Source: Geothrix terrae
Lineage (GTDB): Bacteria; Acidobacteriota; Holophagae; Holophagales; Holophagaceae
Direction: 5' to 3'
Length of the DNA stretch: 64,000 bases
Assembly (NCBI RefSeq): GCF_022808775.1
Contig: NZ_JAKZLA010000005.1
Location: 208,967 to 272,966 of the forward strand
Positions 1 through 8,962 of the stretch are shown in pieces. The position numbers and the translations under genes are program-made. A model generated the notes under the pieces. That model was not told where the DNA came from, searched no databases, and worked only from the letters and a program-made list of their open reading frames with translations. Within the stretch, counting starts at the first letter, position 1; each line of letters begins with the position of its first letter.

Positions 1-293
1 GGGCTCTCCTGGAACTTGCTGAGCAGCTCGTGGAGGCTCGTGAGCATGGACGCGTGCTCGGCCACGTGCTGGGTCAGGTCCGGGTAGGCGTACCGCGCCA
101 TGAAGGATTCCTCCGTGGCGAAGTGGCGCTCGGAATGGCTGACCAGCGTGGCCAGGAGCCCCTCCACCTCCGTGCGGTCAGCACCGGATTGGACGGAACT
201 CCTGAGGCGATCCACGGTGGAGAAGAGTTCCTGGTGCTGCTCGTCGATGATCTGGATGCCCGTGTTGTAGCGGGTGTTCCAAACAACATCCAT
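1..293 (-). CDS. Bacteriohemerythrin (3' end outside window)
   Basis: Reading the minus strand from ATG at 293 gives MDVVWNTRYNTGIQIIDEQH, followed by HQELF, a HSERHFATEE segment and a later HVAEH. This is the spacing of the His/Glu ligands in the four-helix hemerythrin fold that binds a non-heme di-iron centre and O2. The opening W-N..Y.TGI..ID.QH is the classic bacteriohemerythrin N-terminus. Such proteins carry or sense oxygen in microaerobic and iron-reducing bacteria. The reading frame is open to the window edge, so the C-terminal His/Asp ligands cannot be seen. An AAAAGGA stretch about 8 bases upstream may be the ribosome binding site. Confidence 0.85.
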   Translation of the reverse strand, partial: MDVVWNTRYNTGIQIIDEQHQELFSTVDRLRSSVQSGADRTEVEGLLATLVSHSERHFATEESFMARYAYPDLTQHVAEHASMLTSLHELLSKFQES

Positions 294-463
294 GGGCCAG
301 ATCCTTTTCGCGGCGACGGGGTTTTGGATCCGGTCAGAGGCCGACGCGAGCAGGCATGCACCACACGGATCTTTCCTCAGAGGACTTCCAGGTGAATGTA
401 GTCTTCCACGACATCCAGATCAAGAAGATTGTGATTTCCCACCTGATGCCAGGCAGCACAGGG

Positions 464-589
464 GAAAGGGCCCCACTGGGGCCTTCGGGTGGTACCGGTG
501 GTCGGACTCCGGTTCCCGCCGCGCCTGAGGCGTTCCCGGCGGCGCCTACCTGGCCGCCATCCGCGACTTCGAGCCCGACCACCGGATAC
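464..589 (-). repeat. tRNA-Leu 3'-end and hairpin remnant, plus inverted copy
   Basis: Positions 464-509 repeat 591-636, the last 20 bases of the functional tRNA-Leu gene plus its downstream hairpin, with about 8 mismatches in 46. The 20 bases of T-arm/acceptor/CCA are identical. At 568-589 there is also an inverted T-arm/acceptor copy (TTCGAGCCCGACCACCGG), so 494-585 is bounded by tRNA-derived inverted repeats. No D-arm or anticodon arm lies between, so it is not a second tRNA. It could be the scar of an integration/excision event at the tRNA or a tRNA-derived palindromic element. Confidence 0.6.
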
Positions 590-594
590 GAGAA

Positions 595-611
595 GGGCCC
601 CGTCGGGGCCC
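595..611 (-). terminator. Hairpin after tRNA-Leu(CAA)
   Basis: A 7-bp GC stem (GGGCCCC/GGGGCCC with a 3-base loop) lies 5 bases downstream of the tRNA 3' end and is followed by only two Ts on the minus strand. The duplicated version at 469-483 has a better TTT tail. Probably a weak intrinsic terminator. Confidence 0.45.
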
Positions 612-616
612 ATGGG

Positions 617-703
<87 letters not shown>

Positions 704-850
704 ACGAAGGGTCAGGATAGCGCGGCGGCGCGGGTTCGCGATAGCTCCAGTCCAGGGGCATCCATGCCCTTTCAGGAGCCCGTCAGCGGCGCCCGGCTTG
801 GCGGTGCACCGCGCGGGGATCCGGGGGTGTGGCGCAGCGTGACCCCAGAT

Positions 851-874
851 CCTCGCAACGCATGCGTTGCGAGG
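851..874. promoter_or_regulatory. 24-bp perfect palindrome after nadE
   Basis: The half-site CCTCGCAACGCA is followed immediately by its exact reverse complement, with no loop. It lies 15 bases beyond the nadE stop, in the 186-base gap between nadE and the tRNA. A loopless perfect palindrome without a T-run suits a dimeric protein binding site better than an intrinsic terminator. The rest of 704-850 shows no convincing gene. Confidence 0.4.
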
Positions 875-889
875 GGACCCCCCAGACCA

Positions 890-2599
890 TCAAAGGGCCG
901 TGAGGGGGATCCTCCGTCCGGCACCAAACGCCTTGGGGCTCACCTTGAAGGCGAAGGGAAGCTGGCGCCGCTTGAACTCGCTGCGGCGCAGGAGGCCGAG
1001 GATGCGGGGCAGCGCGGCCCGCGCCTGGCCCAGAGCCGGGCCGTCCAGCAGCAGGGCCAGGTCATCGGCGAGGCCTTCCTCGGGGCGCTGGGCCTCGAGG
1101 GCCGCGCCCAGGATGGCATCCAGCTGGGCGTAGGGCAGCAGACTGGCCTCGTCCGTCTGGTCCGGACGCAGCTCCGCCGTGGGGGGGCGCTCCAGCACGC
1201 CGCGGGGCACGGCCTCGCCGAGTTCCCGCGCCACCGCGTACACCCGGGCCTTGAGGCAGTCGCCCAGCGGCGCGAAAGCCCCGATGCCGTCGCCGTAGAG
1301 GGTGAAGTACCCTGTGGCCGCCTCGCTCTTGTTGCCCGTGTTCAGCACGGCCACCCGGCCGGTGCCGAGACGGCGGTGGACCTCCGGCTCCGACGTCAGC
1401 GCCATGAGCAGGCTGCCGCGGCAACGGCTCTGCAGGTTCTCGTCCGTGAGGCTGAAGGGGCGACCGGGAAGCGCCTGTTCCAGTGCGGCGGTGAACCCTG
1501 CGAACGGCGCGTCCACATCGATGTGCAGGAAACCCATGCCGAGCTGCCGGGCCTGCTGCTCCGCCAGGGCCGAGCTCTCCCCGCTGCTGAAGCGCGTGGG
1601 CAGGGCCACGCCCAGCACGCGGCCCGGACCCAGGGCCTCCACCGCGAGCGCCGCGGCCACGGCGCTGTCGATGCCGCCGGACAGTCCCATCACCAGGGCC
1701 TCGAGCCCCTGCTTGGCCAGGTTCTCGCGGATCCCCAGCACCAGGGCGGTCCGCAGCCAGGATCCCTCCTCGACGGGCCGCCAGGCCCCGCCGGGTTGCC
1801 CCGTGTCCACCATGAACAGGCCCTGGTGGAACGGCTCGCAGCCCTGCCAGCGCCCATCGGGAAGGGCGAGACCCGATCCACCATCGAAGAGCAGCCAGCT
1901 CTCCGCGCCCACCCGGCTGGCGTAGGCGATGGGAACCGCGTGCTTCTGGGCGAGCCCCGGCAGCAGGCGCTGGCGTTGGGCGTCCTTCGAGGGGATGGCC
2001 CAGGGGGTGGTGCGCCCCTGCGGCAGCCAGCTCCCGAGGGCACTGGGGCTCGCGCTGGCGTTGAGGATCAGCGTGGCGCCCGAGGCGGCCAGGTCCGCGA
2101 TGGGATCAAGGCCGTAGTCCACCGGCGCATTGCCCAATTGCGGATCCGCCCAGAGGTCTTCGCAGATGGACAGGCCGATGCGGTGGCCACCGAAGGCCAC
2201 CAGGGGCTGGGGCGAGAGGTCCGGCTCGAAGTAGCGGTGCTCGTCGAAGATGTCGTAGCTGGGCAGCACGCGCTTGTGGGCGCAGTGGCGCAGGCTGCCG
2301 CCCTCGCACCACCACAGCTCGTTCCAGAGGCGGCCCGAGGGCGCGGGCCGCGCCGTGCCAAAGAGCAGCGGCACGGCGCCCGTCAGGGCGGCCAGGCGAT
2401 GGGATTCGCGCTCGATCCGGTGGCGCAGCCCCTGCTCCCAGAGCCGGTCCTCGGCCAGGTATCCGGGGATGGCGAGCTCCGGCGCCAGGACCAGCTCCGC
2501 CCCCGCGGCCACGGCCTCCGCATAGGCGGCCTCCAGGACCCGGCCGTTGCCTTCGGGATCCCCCAGGCGGGCGTTGAGCTGGAGCAGGGCGATGCGCAT
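890..2599 (-). CDS. nadE: Glutamine-dependent NAD+ synthetase
   Basis: A 569-aa protein making NAD+ from deamido-NAD+, ATP and glutamine, the last step of NAD synthesis. Residues 1 to about 260 are a nitrilase-type glutaminase domain with the triad Glu41 (APELAIPG), Lys109 (HKRVLPSYD) and Cys146 (LSICEDLW). Residues from about 280 on are the synthetase domain with the PP-loop GLSGGIDS (Ser307) and a downstream NTGNKSE motif. The start MRIALLQLN at 2599 matches the family N-terminus; a 13-residue longer start at 2638 would overlap the upstream kinase gene. It begins 10 bases after that gene's stop, so the two may be co-transcribed. Confidence 0.95.
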   Translation of the reverse strand: MRIALLQLNARLGDPEGNGRVLEAAYAEAVAAGAELVLAPELAIPGYLAEDRLWEQGLRHRIERESHRLAALTGAVPLLFGTARPAPSGRLWNELWWCEGGSLRHCAHKRVLPSYDIFDEHRYFEPDLSPQPLVAFGGHRIGLSICEDLWADPQLGNAPVDYGLDPIADLAASGATLILNASASPSALGSWLPQGRTTPWAIPSKDAQRQRLLPGLAQKHAVPIAYASRVGAESWLLFDGGSGLALPDGRWQGCEPFHQGLFMVDTGQPGGAWRPVEEGSWLRTALVLGIRENLAKQGLEALVMGLSGGIDSAVAAALAVEALGPGRVLGVALPTRFSSGESSALAEQQARQLGMGFLHIDVDAPFAGFTAALEQALPGRPFSLTDENLQSRCRGSLLMALTSEPEVHRRLGTGRVAVLNTGNKSEAATGYFTLYGDGIGAFAPLGDCLKARVYAVARELGEAVPRGVLERPPTAELRPDQTDEASLLPYAQLDAILGAALEAQRPEEGLADDLALLLDGPALGQARAALPRILGLLRRSEFKRRQLPFAFKVSPKAFGAGRRIPLTAL

Positions 2600-2609
2600 G
2601 GCTAACAAC

Positions 2610-3752
2610 TTACCAGCGGATCTCCGCGCAGGTGCCACGCCCCTCGCGGGGCGCCAGACGCAGGTCCGCCCCCTGGGCGTTCAGCCATTTCAGCGCCAGG
2701 GGGAGCCCGAGCCCGGTCCCGTCCGGCCGGCCGCTCTCGAAGGGCCGGAGCATGCGGATGGCGGTGTCTTCGGACAGCCCGGGGCCGTCGTCCAGAATAT
2801 CGATCCGCCCCTGGGCCACCCTCACCAGGATCCGCCCGCCCAGGGGCGTGGCCTGGCAGGCGTTCTCCAGCAGGTTCACCAGGGCCTGATGGAGCAGCAG
2901 CGGGTCGCCCGTGGCCTCCCCTTCCCCCTCCACCGCCAGGACGCGGCCCTGGCTCACCGGCCGGCGCTTCAATTCCACCACCGCCTGGGCGACCGTCTCC
3001 TCCAGGCGGAGCGGTTCCGCGGCCGGATCCAGCGGCTTCGCCCACTGGAGGAACCGCTGGACGAGCCGTTCCAGATCCTCGGTCTCCTCCAGCAGGGCCT
3101 CCGCGGCCTCGCCGTGGCCGCTTCGCTTCAGCATCTGGCCCCGGCCCTTGAGGACCGCCAGCCCGTTCTTCAGCTGATGGGCCACGCCCGCGGTCATCTC
3201 GCCCAGGTCCGCGAAGCGCTCTCGCAGCTGCCGGCGATGCGCCTCCGCCTCGGCCTCGGTGACATCCTCGAACTGCACGAGCGCGCCGATGCGATCCGGG
3301 GCTTCGATGCGCTGGAGCCGCCAGCGGCGCCCGCCGGCGGCGCACCGCCAGGGAGGTCCGGGATCCCGTCCCAGGGCCTCCCGCAGCCAGGGGAAGGGCT
3401 CCAGCACGAACGCCGCCTCCAGGCCCACCACACCTGGCCGCACCCCCAGGAGGTCGCAGCCCCTCTGGTTCAGCGCCGCCAGCCGCTGGCGCTGATCCAC
3501 CCAGAGCACGCCCATGGGCAGCGCGTCCAGCAGCCGCTCGTGGACGGTCCGGAGTTCTCCGAGGGAGTTCGCCAGCTCGCCCCGCTCCCGCAGGCTGCCG
3601 GACACCGCCGAGAGCAGGAGGGCTTCGGGATCCGCCTTCGCGCGGCGGTGCAGGCGCGCCAGACGCACCAAGACGAGGGCCAGGCCGCCGAGGGCCACTC
3701 CCGCGGGAAGGGCCAGCGCGAGCCACACGATGGTACGGGACAGCGGTTCCAT
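2610..3752 (-). CDS. PAS-domain sensor histidine kinase
   Basis: A 380-aa membrane-anchored sensor kinase. It has one N-terminal membrane segment (about residues 9-31), a short coiled linker, a PAS-like domain (about 70-165, DALPMGVLWVDQRQRLAALN) and a DHp helix with H-box His192 (EMTAGVAHQLKNGL). The ATPase domain has an N-box NLLENACQA (about 293-301), DDGPGLS and GTGLGL. This is the NtrB/AtoS-like arrangement of a kinase that phosphorylates an NtrC-type or similar regulator. No cognate response regulator is adjacent; nadE follows by 10 bases. The ligand is unknown. Divergent from the PPDK regulator with about 23 bases between the starts. Confidence 0.88.
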   Translation of the reverse strand: MEPLSRTIVWLALALPAGVALGGLALVLVRLARLHRRAKADPEALLLSAVSGSLRERGELANSLGELRTVHERLLDALPMGVLWVDQRQRLAALNQRGCDLLGVRPGVVGLEAAFVLEPFPWLREALGRDPGPPWRCAAGGRRWRLQRIEAPDRIGALVQFEDVTEAEAEAHRRQLRERFADLGEMTAGVAHQLKNGLAVLKGRGQMLKRSGHGEAAEALLEETEDLERLVQRFLQWAKPLDPAAEPLRLEETVAQAVVELKRRPVSQGRVLAVEGEGEATGDPLLLHQALVNLLENACQATPLGGRILVRVAQGRIDILDDGPGLSEDTAIRMLRPFESGRPDGTGLGLPLALKWLNAQGADLRLAPREGRGTCAEIRW

Positions 3753-3775
3753 CGCCCCAGGGTATGCTCATTCCC

Positions 3776-4603
3776 ATGGACAGACAGCCCATCTACGTGG
3801 TGTCCGGAGGTTCCGGCGAGACCGCCATGCGGATGGTGCAAGCGGCGCTGACCCAATTCGCCAAGGGGGAGGGCTCCGCCCTGGTCCGGAGGTTCCAGAA
3901 CGTGCGGTCCAGGGAGGACATGGACCGGGTGCTCCAGCTGGCCGCGGACAAGCGGGCGGTGATCATCCACACCACGGTGTCGCGGGAGATGAGGTTCTAC
4001 CTCGCGGACCGCTGCGCGGAGCTGAGGCTCACCCAGGTGGACCTCTTCGGCAACCTGCTGGACACCCTGGCCCTCTACCTCCGGGAACGCCCGGAGGAGC
4101 GCCCGGGCAGCTTCCACGCGGTGGGCGACAAGTATTTCCGCCGCATCGAGGCCATCGAGTTCGCGCTGAAGTTCGACGACGGCATCGACATGGCCGGCCT
4201 GCCGGACGCCGACATCGTGCTGGTGGGCATCAGCCGCACCAGCAAGACGCCGCTCTCCATGTACCTCGCCATGGAGGGCTACAAAGTGCTCAATGTGCCG
4301 CTGGTGCCCGGCGTGCCGCCGCCCCCCGAGCTCGATTCCATCCCCCAGGGCCGCATCGTGGGGCTCACCATCCAGCCGGACCGGCTCCAGGAGATCCGCG
4401 CCTACCGCCTCAAGCGCCTGGGCGCCTCCGGCAGCGCCGACAGCTACAGCGATCTGGGGCGCATCCTGGAAGAGCTGGTCTACGCCGACGAAATCTTCAA
4501 GCAGCACCGCCGATGGCCCATCCTCGACGTCACCGGCCGCAGCATCGAGGAGACCGCCGGCCTGGTGCTGGACCGGGTGTTCGGCAAGGAACGGGCGGTT
4601 TAG
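3776..4603 (+). CDS. Pyruvate,phosphate/water dikinase regulatory protein
   Basis: A 275-aa member of the DUF299/PpsR family. These bifunctional enzymes use ADP to phosphorylate a Thr next to the catalytic His of PPDK or PEP synthase, switching it off, and use Pi to remove the phosphate. Visible motifs are SGGSGETA (residues 10-17) and the P-loop-like GISRTSKTP (151-159), then YKVLNVPLVPGVPPPPEL. The length is normal. The start at 3776 (MDRQPIY) matches the family; ATG at 3764 would add MLIP and leaves no room for a ribosome binding site. The dikinase target is not in this window. Confidence 0.93.
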   Translation: MDRQPIYVVSGGSGETAMRMVQAALTQFAKGEGSALVRRFQNVRSREDMDRVLQLAADKRAVIIHTTVSREMRFYLADRCAELRLTQVDLFGNLLDTLALYLRERPEERPGSFHAVGDKYFRRIEAIEFALKFDDGIDMAGLPDADIVLVGISRTSKTPLSMYLAMEGYKVLNVPLVPGVPPPPELDSIPQGRIVGLTIQPDRLQEIRAYRLKRLGASGSADSYSDLGRILEELVYADEIFKQHRRWPILDVTGRSIEETAGLVLDRVFGKERAV

Positions 4604-4608
4604 AGTTC

Positions 4609-4662
4609 TCAGCTCTCAGTAAAGGCGGCTGTCAGCCTCTTTAACCGACAGCTGAGAGCTGA
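4609..4662. terminator. 11-bp inverted repeat between convergent genes
   Basis: TCAGCTCTCAG (4609-4619) is repeated as its exact reverse complement at 4652-4662, with a 32-base loop that can form smaller hairpins. It sits between the stops of the dikinase regulator and the polyphosphate transferase and may end transcription from both sides. No T-run, so the terminator call is tentative. A related GCTGATAGCTGACGGC stretch follows the mutarotase gene near 14937. Confidence 0.4.
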
Positions 4663-4669
4663 CATCCTC

Positions 4670-6145
4670 CTAAAGCTCCTCCTCCAGCCGCTTCACAATG
4701 GTCCGGAGGATCTTGATCCGGCCGTAGTACTTGTCCTCGCTCTCCACCAGGGTCCAGGGGGCGATCTCGGTGCTGGTGCGGTCGAGCATGTCGCAGATGG
4801 CCGTCTCATAGGTCGGCCACTTCTCGCGGTTGCGCCAGTCCTCCTCCGTGATCTTGAAGCGCTTGAAGGGGGTCGTCTCGCGCTCCTGGAAGCGGCGGAG
4901 CTGCTCCTCCTGGCTGATGGAGAGCCAGAACTTGAGGAGGAGGCTCCGGCTGCGGACGATCTGGTCCTCGAACTCGTTGATCTCGCTGTAGGCCCGCTGC
5001 CAGTCCGTCTCGGAGCAGAATCCCTCCACCCGCTCCACCAGCACCCGGCCGTACCAGCTGCGGTCGAAGATGGCCACCCGGCCGCGGCGCGGCAGGTGGC
5101 GCCAGAACCGCCAGAGGTAGGGCTGGGCCCGCTCCTCCTCCGTGGGCGCCGCGATGGGATGGATCTGGTACAGCCGGGCATCCAGGGCCTGGGTGACGCG
5201 GCGGATGCCGCCCCCCTTCCCCGCCGCGTCCACGCCCTCGAAGGCCAGCACCACGGCGTGTTTCCGGAAATTCCGGTGGCGGGTGAGCAGGTTCAGCTTC
5301 CCCTGCAGCGTGAGGAGTTCGTCCTCGTAGTCCTTCTTGTCCATCCGCCGGGTCAGGTCCAGGGCACGCAGGATGTTGACTTCATCGATGGGCCTGCGGG
5401 GCGGGTGGCTCGGCAGGACCGGCGCCACGGGCGCCGGCTGGTCGAGCCGGGCCCGCAGCCTCTCGAGCAGGATCTTCCCCACCGTGAGCCGCTGGTAGCG
5501 GGGATCGGTGGCCTCCACCACGATCCAGGGGGCATCCCCCGTGCTGGTGGATCGGAGGGCCCGTTCGGACACCTCCCGGAAGGTGTCGTACATCTCGAAG
5601 CGCTTCCAATCCCCCGGCGTCACCCGCCAGCGGGTCTTGGGATCCTTCTCCAGCCCTTTCAGGCGCTTCTTCTGCACGTCCTTCCCCAGGTGCATCCAGA
5701 ACTTCAGCACCAGGGCGCCTTCGTGGATGAGCATCTGCTCGAAGCGCGCCACCCGGGTCATGTCCTGGTCCAGATCCGAGGTCTTGATCCGCCCGTAGGC
5801 CCGCTCCAGGATGGGCCAGGTGTACCAGGAGCCGTCGAAGATGCCGATCTTGCCCTTGGGCGGCAGCAGGCGCCAGTAGCGGTACATGTGGGGCCGCTCG
5901 CGTTCCTCGTCGGAGGGCTCCGCGAGGCCGTGAGTCTGGATGTGCCGCGGGTCCATCCACTCGTTGAGGGTGTTCACGGTCTCGCTCTTGCCGGCCCCGT
6001 CCACGCCCGCCACCAGGATGATGACGGGGAACTTCGCCGAGGACAGGTCGTACTGGGCGTCCAGCAGCGCCTCCCGCAGGAGGGGAACCTCGCGCTCCCA
6101 CACCTCCTTCTCGATCCTGTGGCCGAGCTCCGCGGATTCGAACAT
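4670..6145 (-). CDS. pap: Polyphosphate:AMP phosphotransferase (two-domain PPK2)
   Basis: A 491-aa tandem PPK2 protein of the class II type that transfers phosphate from polyphosphate to AMP, giving ADP. The N-terminal domain has Walker A GVDGAGKS (47-54) but its lid motif reads FDGSWYTW (103-110). The C-terminal domain has GVDAAGKG (304-311) and the canonical FDRSWYGR (360-367). Loss of the lid arginine in the first domain fits the known pattern in which only the C-terminal half is catalytic. Its stop is close to that of the convergent dikinase regulator. It would tap polyphosphate reserves in energy stress. Confidence 0.93.
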   Translation of the reverse strand: MFESAELGHRIEKEVWEREVPLLREALLDAQYDLSSAKFPVIILVAGVDGAGKSETVNTLNEWMDPRHIQTHGLAEPSDEERERPHMYRYWRLLPPKGKIGIFDGSWYTWPILERAYGRIKTSDLDQDMTRVARFEQMLIHEGALVLKFWMHLGKDVQKKRLKGLEKDPKTRWRVTPGDWKRFEMYDTFREVSERALRSTSTGDAPWIVVEATDPRYQRLTVGKILLERLRARLDQPAPVAPVLPSHPPRRPIDEVNILRALDLTRRMDKKDYEDELLTLQGKLNLLTRHRNFRKHAVVLAFEGVDAAGKGGGIRRVTQALDARLYQIHPIAAPTEEERAQPYLWRFWRHLPRRGRVAIFDRSWYGRVLVERVEGFCSETDWQRAYSEINEFEDQIVRSRSLLLKFWLSISQEEQLRRFQERETTPFKRFKITEEDWRNREKWPTYETAICDMLDRTSTEIAPWTLVESEDKYYGRIKILRTIVKRLEEEL

Positions 6146-6238
6146 GGCTCCTCCGGGGCGGATGGTCCGCGCGTCGGGCCGACAGCGCGATGGGTGATTC
6201 TAGGCCGCTTCCTGGGATCATGGGGGCCTGGAGCCCTC

Positions 6239-7108
6239 ATGATCCGACCCGCCGCCCTCCTGATCCCCGCCTGTCTGGTCTCCCCCTGCCTGATCGGCGC
6301 CCAGGCGCCCGGGACGCCGCAGGAGGCCCCCCACGCTCCGGTCCGGGCCATCGCCCTCGCCCTCGCCCTCAAGGGGACCGCATCCAGCCTGGATCTCCCG
6401 GGCATCCAAGCGGAGCTCACCGGTCTCCTCAGGACCGGAGGCATCGCCGTAGTCCCCACCTCGGAGGCCTCGAATGCCCAGGGGGCGTACCGGCTGGATC
6501 TCTCCCTGGAGGTCACGGACTTCCCGGAGGGATCCCATCTCGTGGCCGTCCAGGGGGCCCTGGAGCGGCTCACGGATCTGGATGGGCTCGCCAAGGGCGA
6601 GGAGTTCCGATGGGTGGGCTATTCCACCTCCGCCCACGCCGCGGGAGAGGCTTTCCCCCTGGAGGCGCGGCGCCTCGCATTCCTCGTGGCCGCCTCCCTC
6701 ATCAGCAAGGCCGCGGCGGCACACGACCTTGCCACCTCCTCGGCCCCGAGCGCAGCCGCACCTGCCGCCATGCCCTTCCCCATCCCGGCCTCACCCTTCC
6801 CGAAGGCGGTGGAGGTGCCCTTCAGCAAGGAGCGGATCAAGCACCAGCCGCCGGCTCCCGCCTACGCCTCGGCCGCCAAGGGGGTGGGGATCCAGGGCAC
6901 GGTCCACGTGATCGTCACCGTGAACCCCGAGGGTCGTCCCGTCCGAGTCCTGGCCGAATCCGGGCCGCAGGAGCTCAAGGCCGCGGCCCTGCGGTACGCC
7001 CTCCAGTGGCGGTTCGAGCCGGTGGTCCGGGACGGGACCCCGCGGTGGGCCTGGTTCAGGCTGCCCATCCCCCTCAAGCTCGGGCAGCCCGTTCCCTCGG
7101 CGAACTAG
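6239..7108 (+). CDS. Exported TonB-like energy transducer family protein
   Basis: A 289-aa protein. A signal-peptide-like N-terminus (MIRPAALLIPACLVSPCLIGAQA) is followed by a poorly conserved region and an Ala/Pro-rich linker (about 170-195). The C-terminal domain is TonB-like (about 205-285: YASAAKGVGIQGTVHVIVTV, then ALRYALQWRFEPVVRDG). Such domains contact TonB-dependent receptors or, as here in proteins cleaved rather than membrane-anchored, have unclear roles in Acidobacteria. The start at 6239 is chosen because it gives the signal peptide; the frame is open far upstream but overlaps pap. Neighbours give no functional link. Confidence 0.72.
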   Translation: MIRPAALLIPACLVSPCLIGAQAPGTPQEAPHAPVRAIALALALKGTASSLDLPGIQAELTGLLRTGGIAVVPTSEASNAQGAYRLDLSLEVTDFPEGSHLVAVQGALERLTDLDGLAKGEEFRWVGYSTSAHAAGEAFPLEARRLAFLVAASLISKAAAAHDLATSSAPSAAAPAAMPFPIPASPFPKAVEVPFSKERIKHQPPAPAYASAAKGVGIQGTVHVIVTVNPEGRPVRVLAESGPQELKAAALRYALQWRFEPVVRDGTPRWAWFRLPIPLKLGQPVPSAN

Positions 7109-7152
7109 GTTCGGCCTGGGGGCTTCCCCGGCCGGCTCCGAGATCCGCCCGC

Positions 7153-8796
7153 TCAGTATTCGTTCGCCAGGTCTCCCACCCGCACCTGCTTCTCGAAGGG
7201 CTGGAACACCGGCGCGCCCGCGGCCTGGGCGATCCACTCGGCCACGCGGATGCCGTCCACGGCGGCACTGGTGATGCCGCCCGCGAAGCCGGCGCCCTCG
7301 CCGCAAGGATAGAGGCCAGGGTGGGTCACGGACTGTCCGTCCTCCCCCCGCAGGAGCTGGATGGGGCTGCTGGTGCGGCTCTCGATGGCCAGCAGGATGG
7401 CCTGGCTGCTGGCGAAGCCGTGGATCTTCCTGTCGAAGGTGGGTAGCGCGCCCGCCAGCTGCTCACGCACGAAGTCCGGCAGGCAGGTGCGCAGGTCCGC
7501 GGCCACGGCGAAGGGCTTGAAGCTGGTGCGGGGGAGGCGGCCCGTGGCGCGGCCCTTGAGGAAATCCAGCACCGACATGGCCGGGGCGCCGTAGGTATCG
7601 CCCGCGGCGCGGAACGCCGCCTGTTCCCACCTCCGCTGGAAGTACATGCCGCCCAGGAGGTGGTCGCTGCCGAAATCCGCCGTGTTCACCTTGGCCACCA
7701 GGCCCGAGTTGGCGAAGCCCGAGTCGCGCTTCTCGTTGCTCATGCCGTTCACCACCACGCCGCCTTCTTCGCTGCTGCACTGGATGACCTCACCTCCGGG
7801 GCACATGCAGAAGCTGTAGGCGGCGCGGTTCAGCCCAAAGTTGCAGACCAGCTTGTAGTCCGCCGCGGGCAGCGAGGGATGACCGGCGCTGGGGCCGTAC
7901 TGGGAGCGGTCGATGAGGTCCTGGGGATGCTCCACCCGCACGCCCATGGCGAAGGGCTTCTGGCGCATGGCGACGCCATGGCCGTGCAGCATCTCGAAGG
8001 TGTCCCGGGCGCTGTGGCCCGGCGCCAGCACCAGGGCCTCGCAGGGGATCTCCTCGCCGCCGGCCAGCACGGCGGCGCGGACGCGGCCCTGGTCATCGAA
8101 GCGGACATCCGCCAGCCGGGCCCGGAAGCGGTACTGCGCCCCCCGGGCCTGGGCCTCCTTCCGGATGAGCACCGCGCAGCGGCGGATGACATCCGTGCCC
8201 ACGTGGGGCTTGGCCAGGTAGAGGATCCGCGGATTCGCGCCGAAGCGCACGAAGGCCTCCAGCACGTATCGGGTGGCCGGATGGCCGATGCGCGTCGTGA
8301 GCTTGCCGTCGCTGAAGGTGCCCGCGCCGCCTTCGCCGAACTGGGCGTTGGCCTCGGGATCCAGCACCGCGTCCTTCCACAGGCCCGCGATGGCCTGCAC
8401 GCGCTCGCCCATGGCCGGGCCGCGCTCGAGCACGATGGGCTCGATGCCGTAGTCCAGCAGGCGCAGGGCGCAGAAGGTGCCGGCGGGGCCGCTGCCCACC
8501 ACCACCACCCGGGGCCGGCGCGGCGGCGCGGCCACCGCATAGGGCGCCGGGGCCGGGGCCACGTCCAGCTTGAGGCCACCGGGCAGCGCCCCCGGTTCCA
8601 GCCTCCGGTCCGTGTCGAAGCTGACCGTCGCCAGGAAGCGGATGGCCCCCTTGTGACGGGCGTCAAGACTGCGGCGCTCGAGGGTGACGGCCTGGTACTC
8701 CTCCGGCTTCCCCCCCAGGGCATGGGCCAGGGGAATGGCCAGGTCGAGCGCCTCTTCCCCCAGGTTGAGCGGCAGGTTGGAAAAAAGGTAGCGCAT
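7153..8796 (-). CDS. COG2509-type FAD-dependent oxidoreductase
   Basis: A 547-aa flavoprotein. After an N-terminal domain of about 100 residues (MRYLFSNLPLNLGEEALDLA) comes a Rossmann FAD motif VVVVGSGPAGTFCALRLL, then LERG, and the family pattern NAQFGEGGAGTFSDGKLTTR that resembles BaiN-like and COG2509 proteins. Near the C-terminus, GLYPCGEGAGFAGGITSAA is the second FAD-contact segment. The substrate is not known for the family. The start at 8796 fits family length; a 34-residue extension to 8898 would run into the promoter side of the divergent cytochrome gene. Confidence 0.85.
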   Translation of the reverse strand: MRYLFSNLPLNLGEEALDLAIPLAHALGGKPEEYQAVTLERRSLDARHKGAIRFLATVSFDTDRRLEPGALPGGLKLDVAPAPAPYAVAAPPRRPRVVVVGSGPAGTFCALRLLDYGIEPIVLERGPAMGERVQAIAGLWKDAVLDPEANAQFGEGGAGTFSDGKLTTRIGHPATRYVLEAFVRFGANPRILYLAKPHVGTDVIRRCAVLIRKEAQARGAQYRFRARLADVRFDDQGRVRAAVLAGGEEIPCEALVLAPGHSARDTFEMLHGHGVAMRQKPFAMGVRVEHPQDLIDRSQYGPSAGHPSLPAADYKLVCNFGLNRAAYSFCMCPGGEVIQCSSEEGGVVVNGMSNEKRDSGFANSGLVAKVNTADFGSDHLLGGMYFQRRWEQAAFRAAGDTYGAPAMSVLDFLKGRATGRLPRTSFKPFAVAADLRTCLPDFVREQLAGALPTFDRKIHGFASSQAILLAIESRTSSPIQLLRGEDGQSVTHPGLYPCGEGAGFAGGITSAAVDGIRVAEWIAQAAGAPVFQPFEKQVRVGDLANEY

Positions 8797-8962
8797 GAGG
8801 CCTCGGCAGGGGGGCCACCGGGGCCCAAAGCCAGGTACCAGCCTAGCGGTCAGCCTCACGAATCGAGACAGAATCTCTTGGATACAAACCCGTGACACTC
8901 GATGCAGAATGGGGGCATCCCCTTACCGCCGCGCACTGCGGCCCACCCCCCCAGGAGATTCC

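Noticed and set aside
377..445. Minus-strand end of an open frame giving GNHNLLDLDVVEDYIHLEVL
   Set aside because: Protein-like but only about 22 residues, no convincing start, and it lies over the tRNA-derived repeats.
494..585. Second tRNA gene upstream of the hairpin copy
   Set aside because: No anticodon or D-arm can be formed between the tRNA-like ends.
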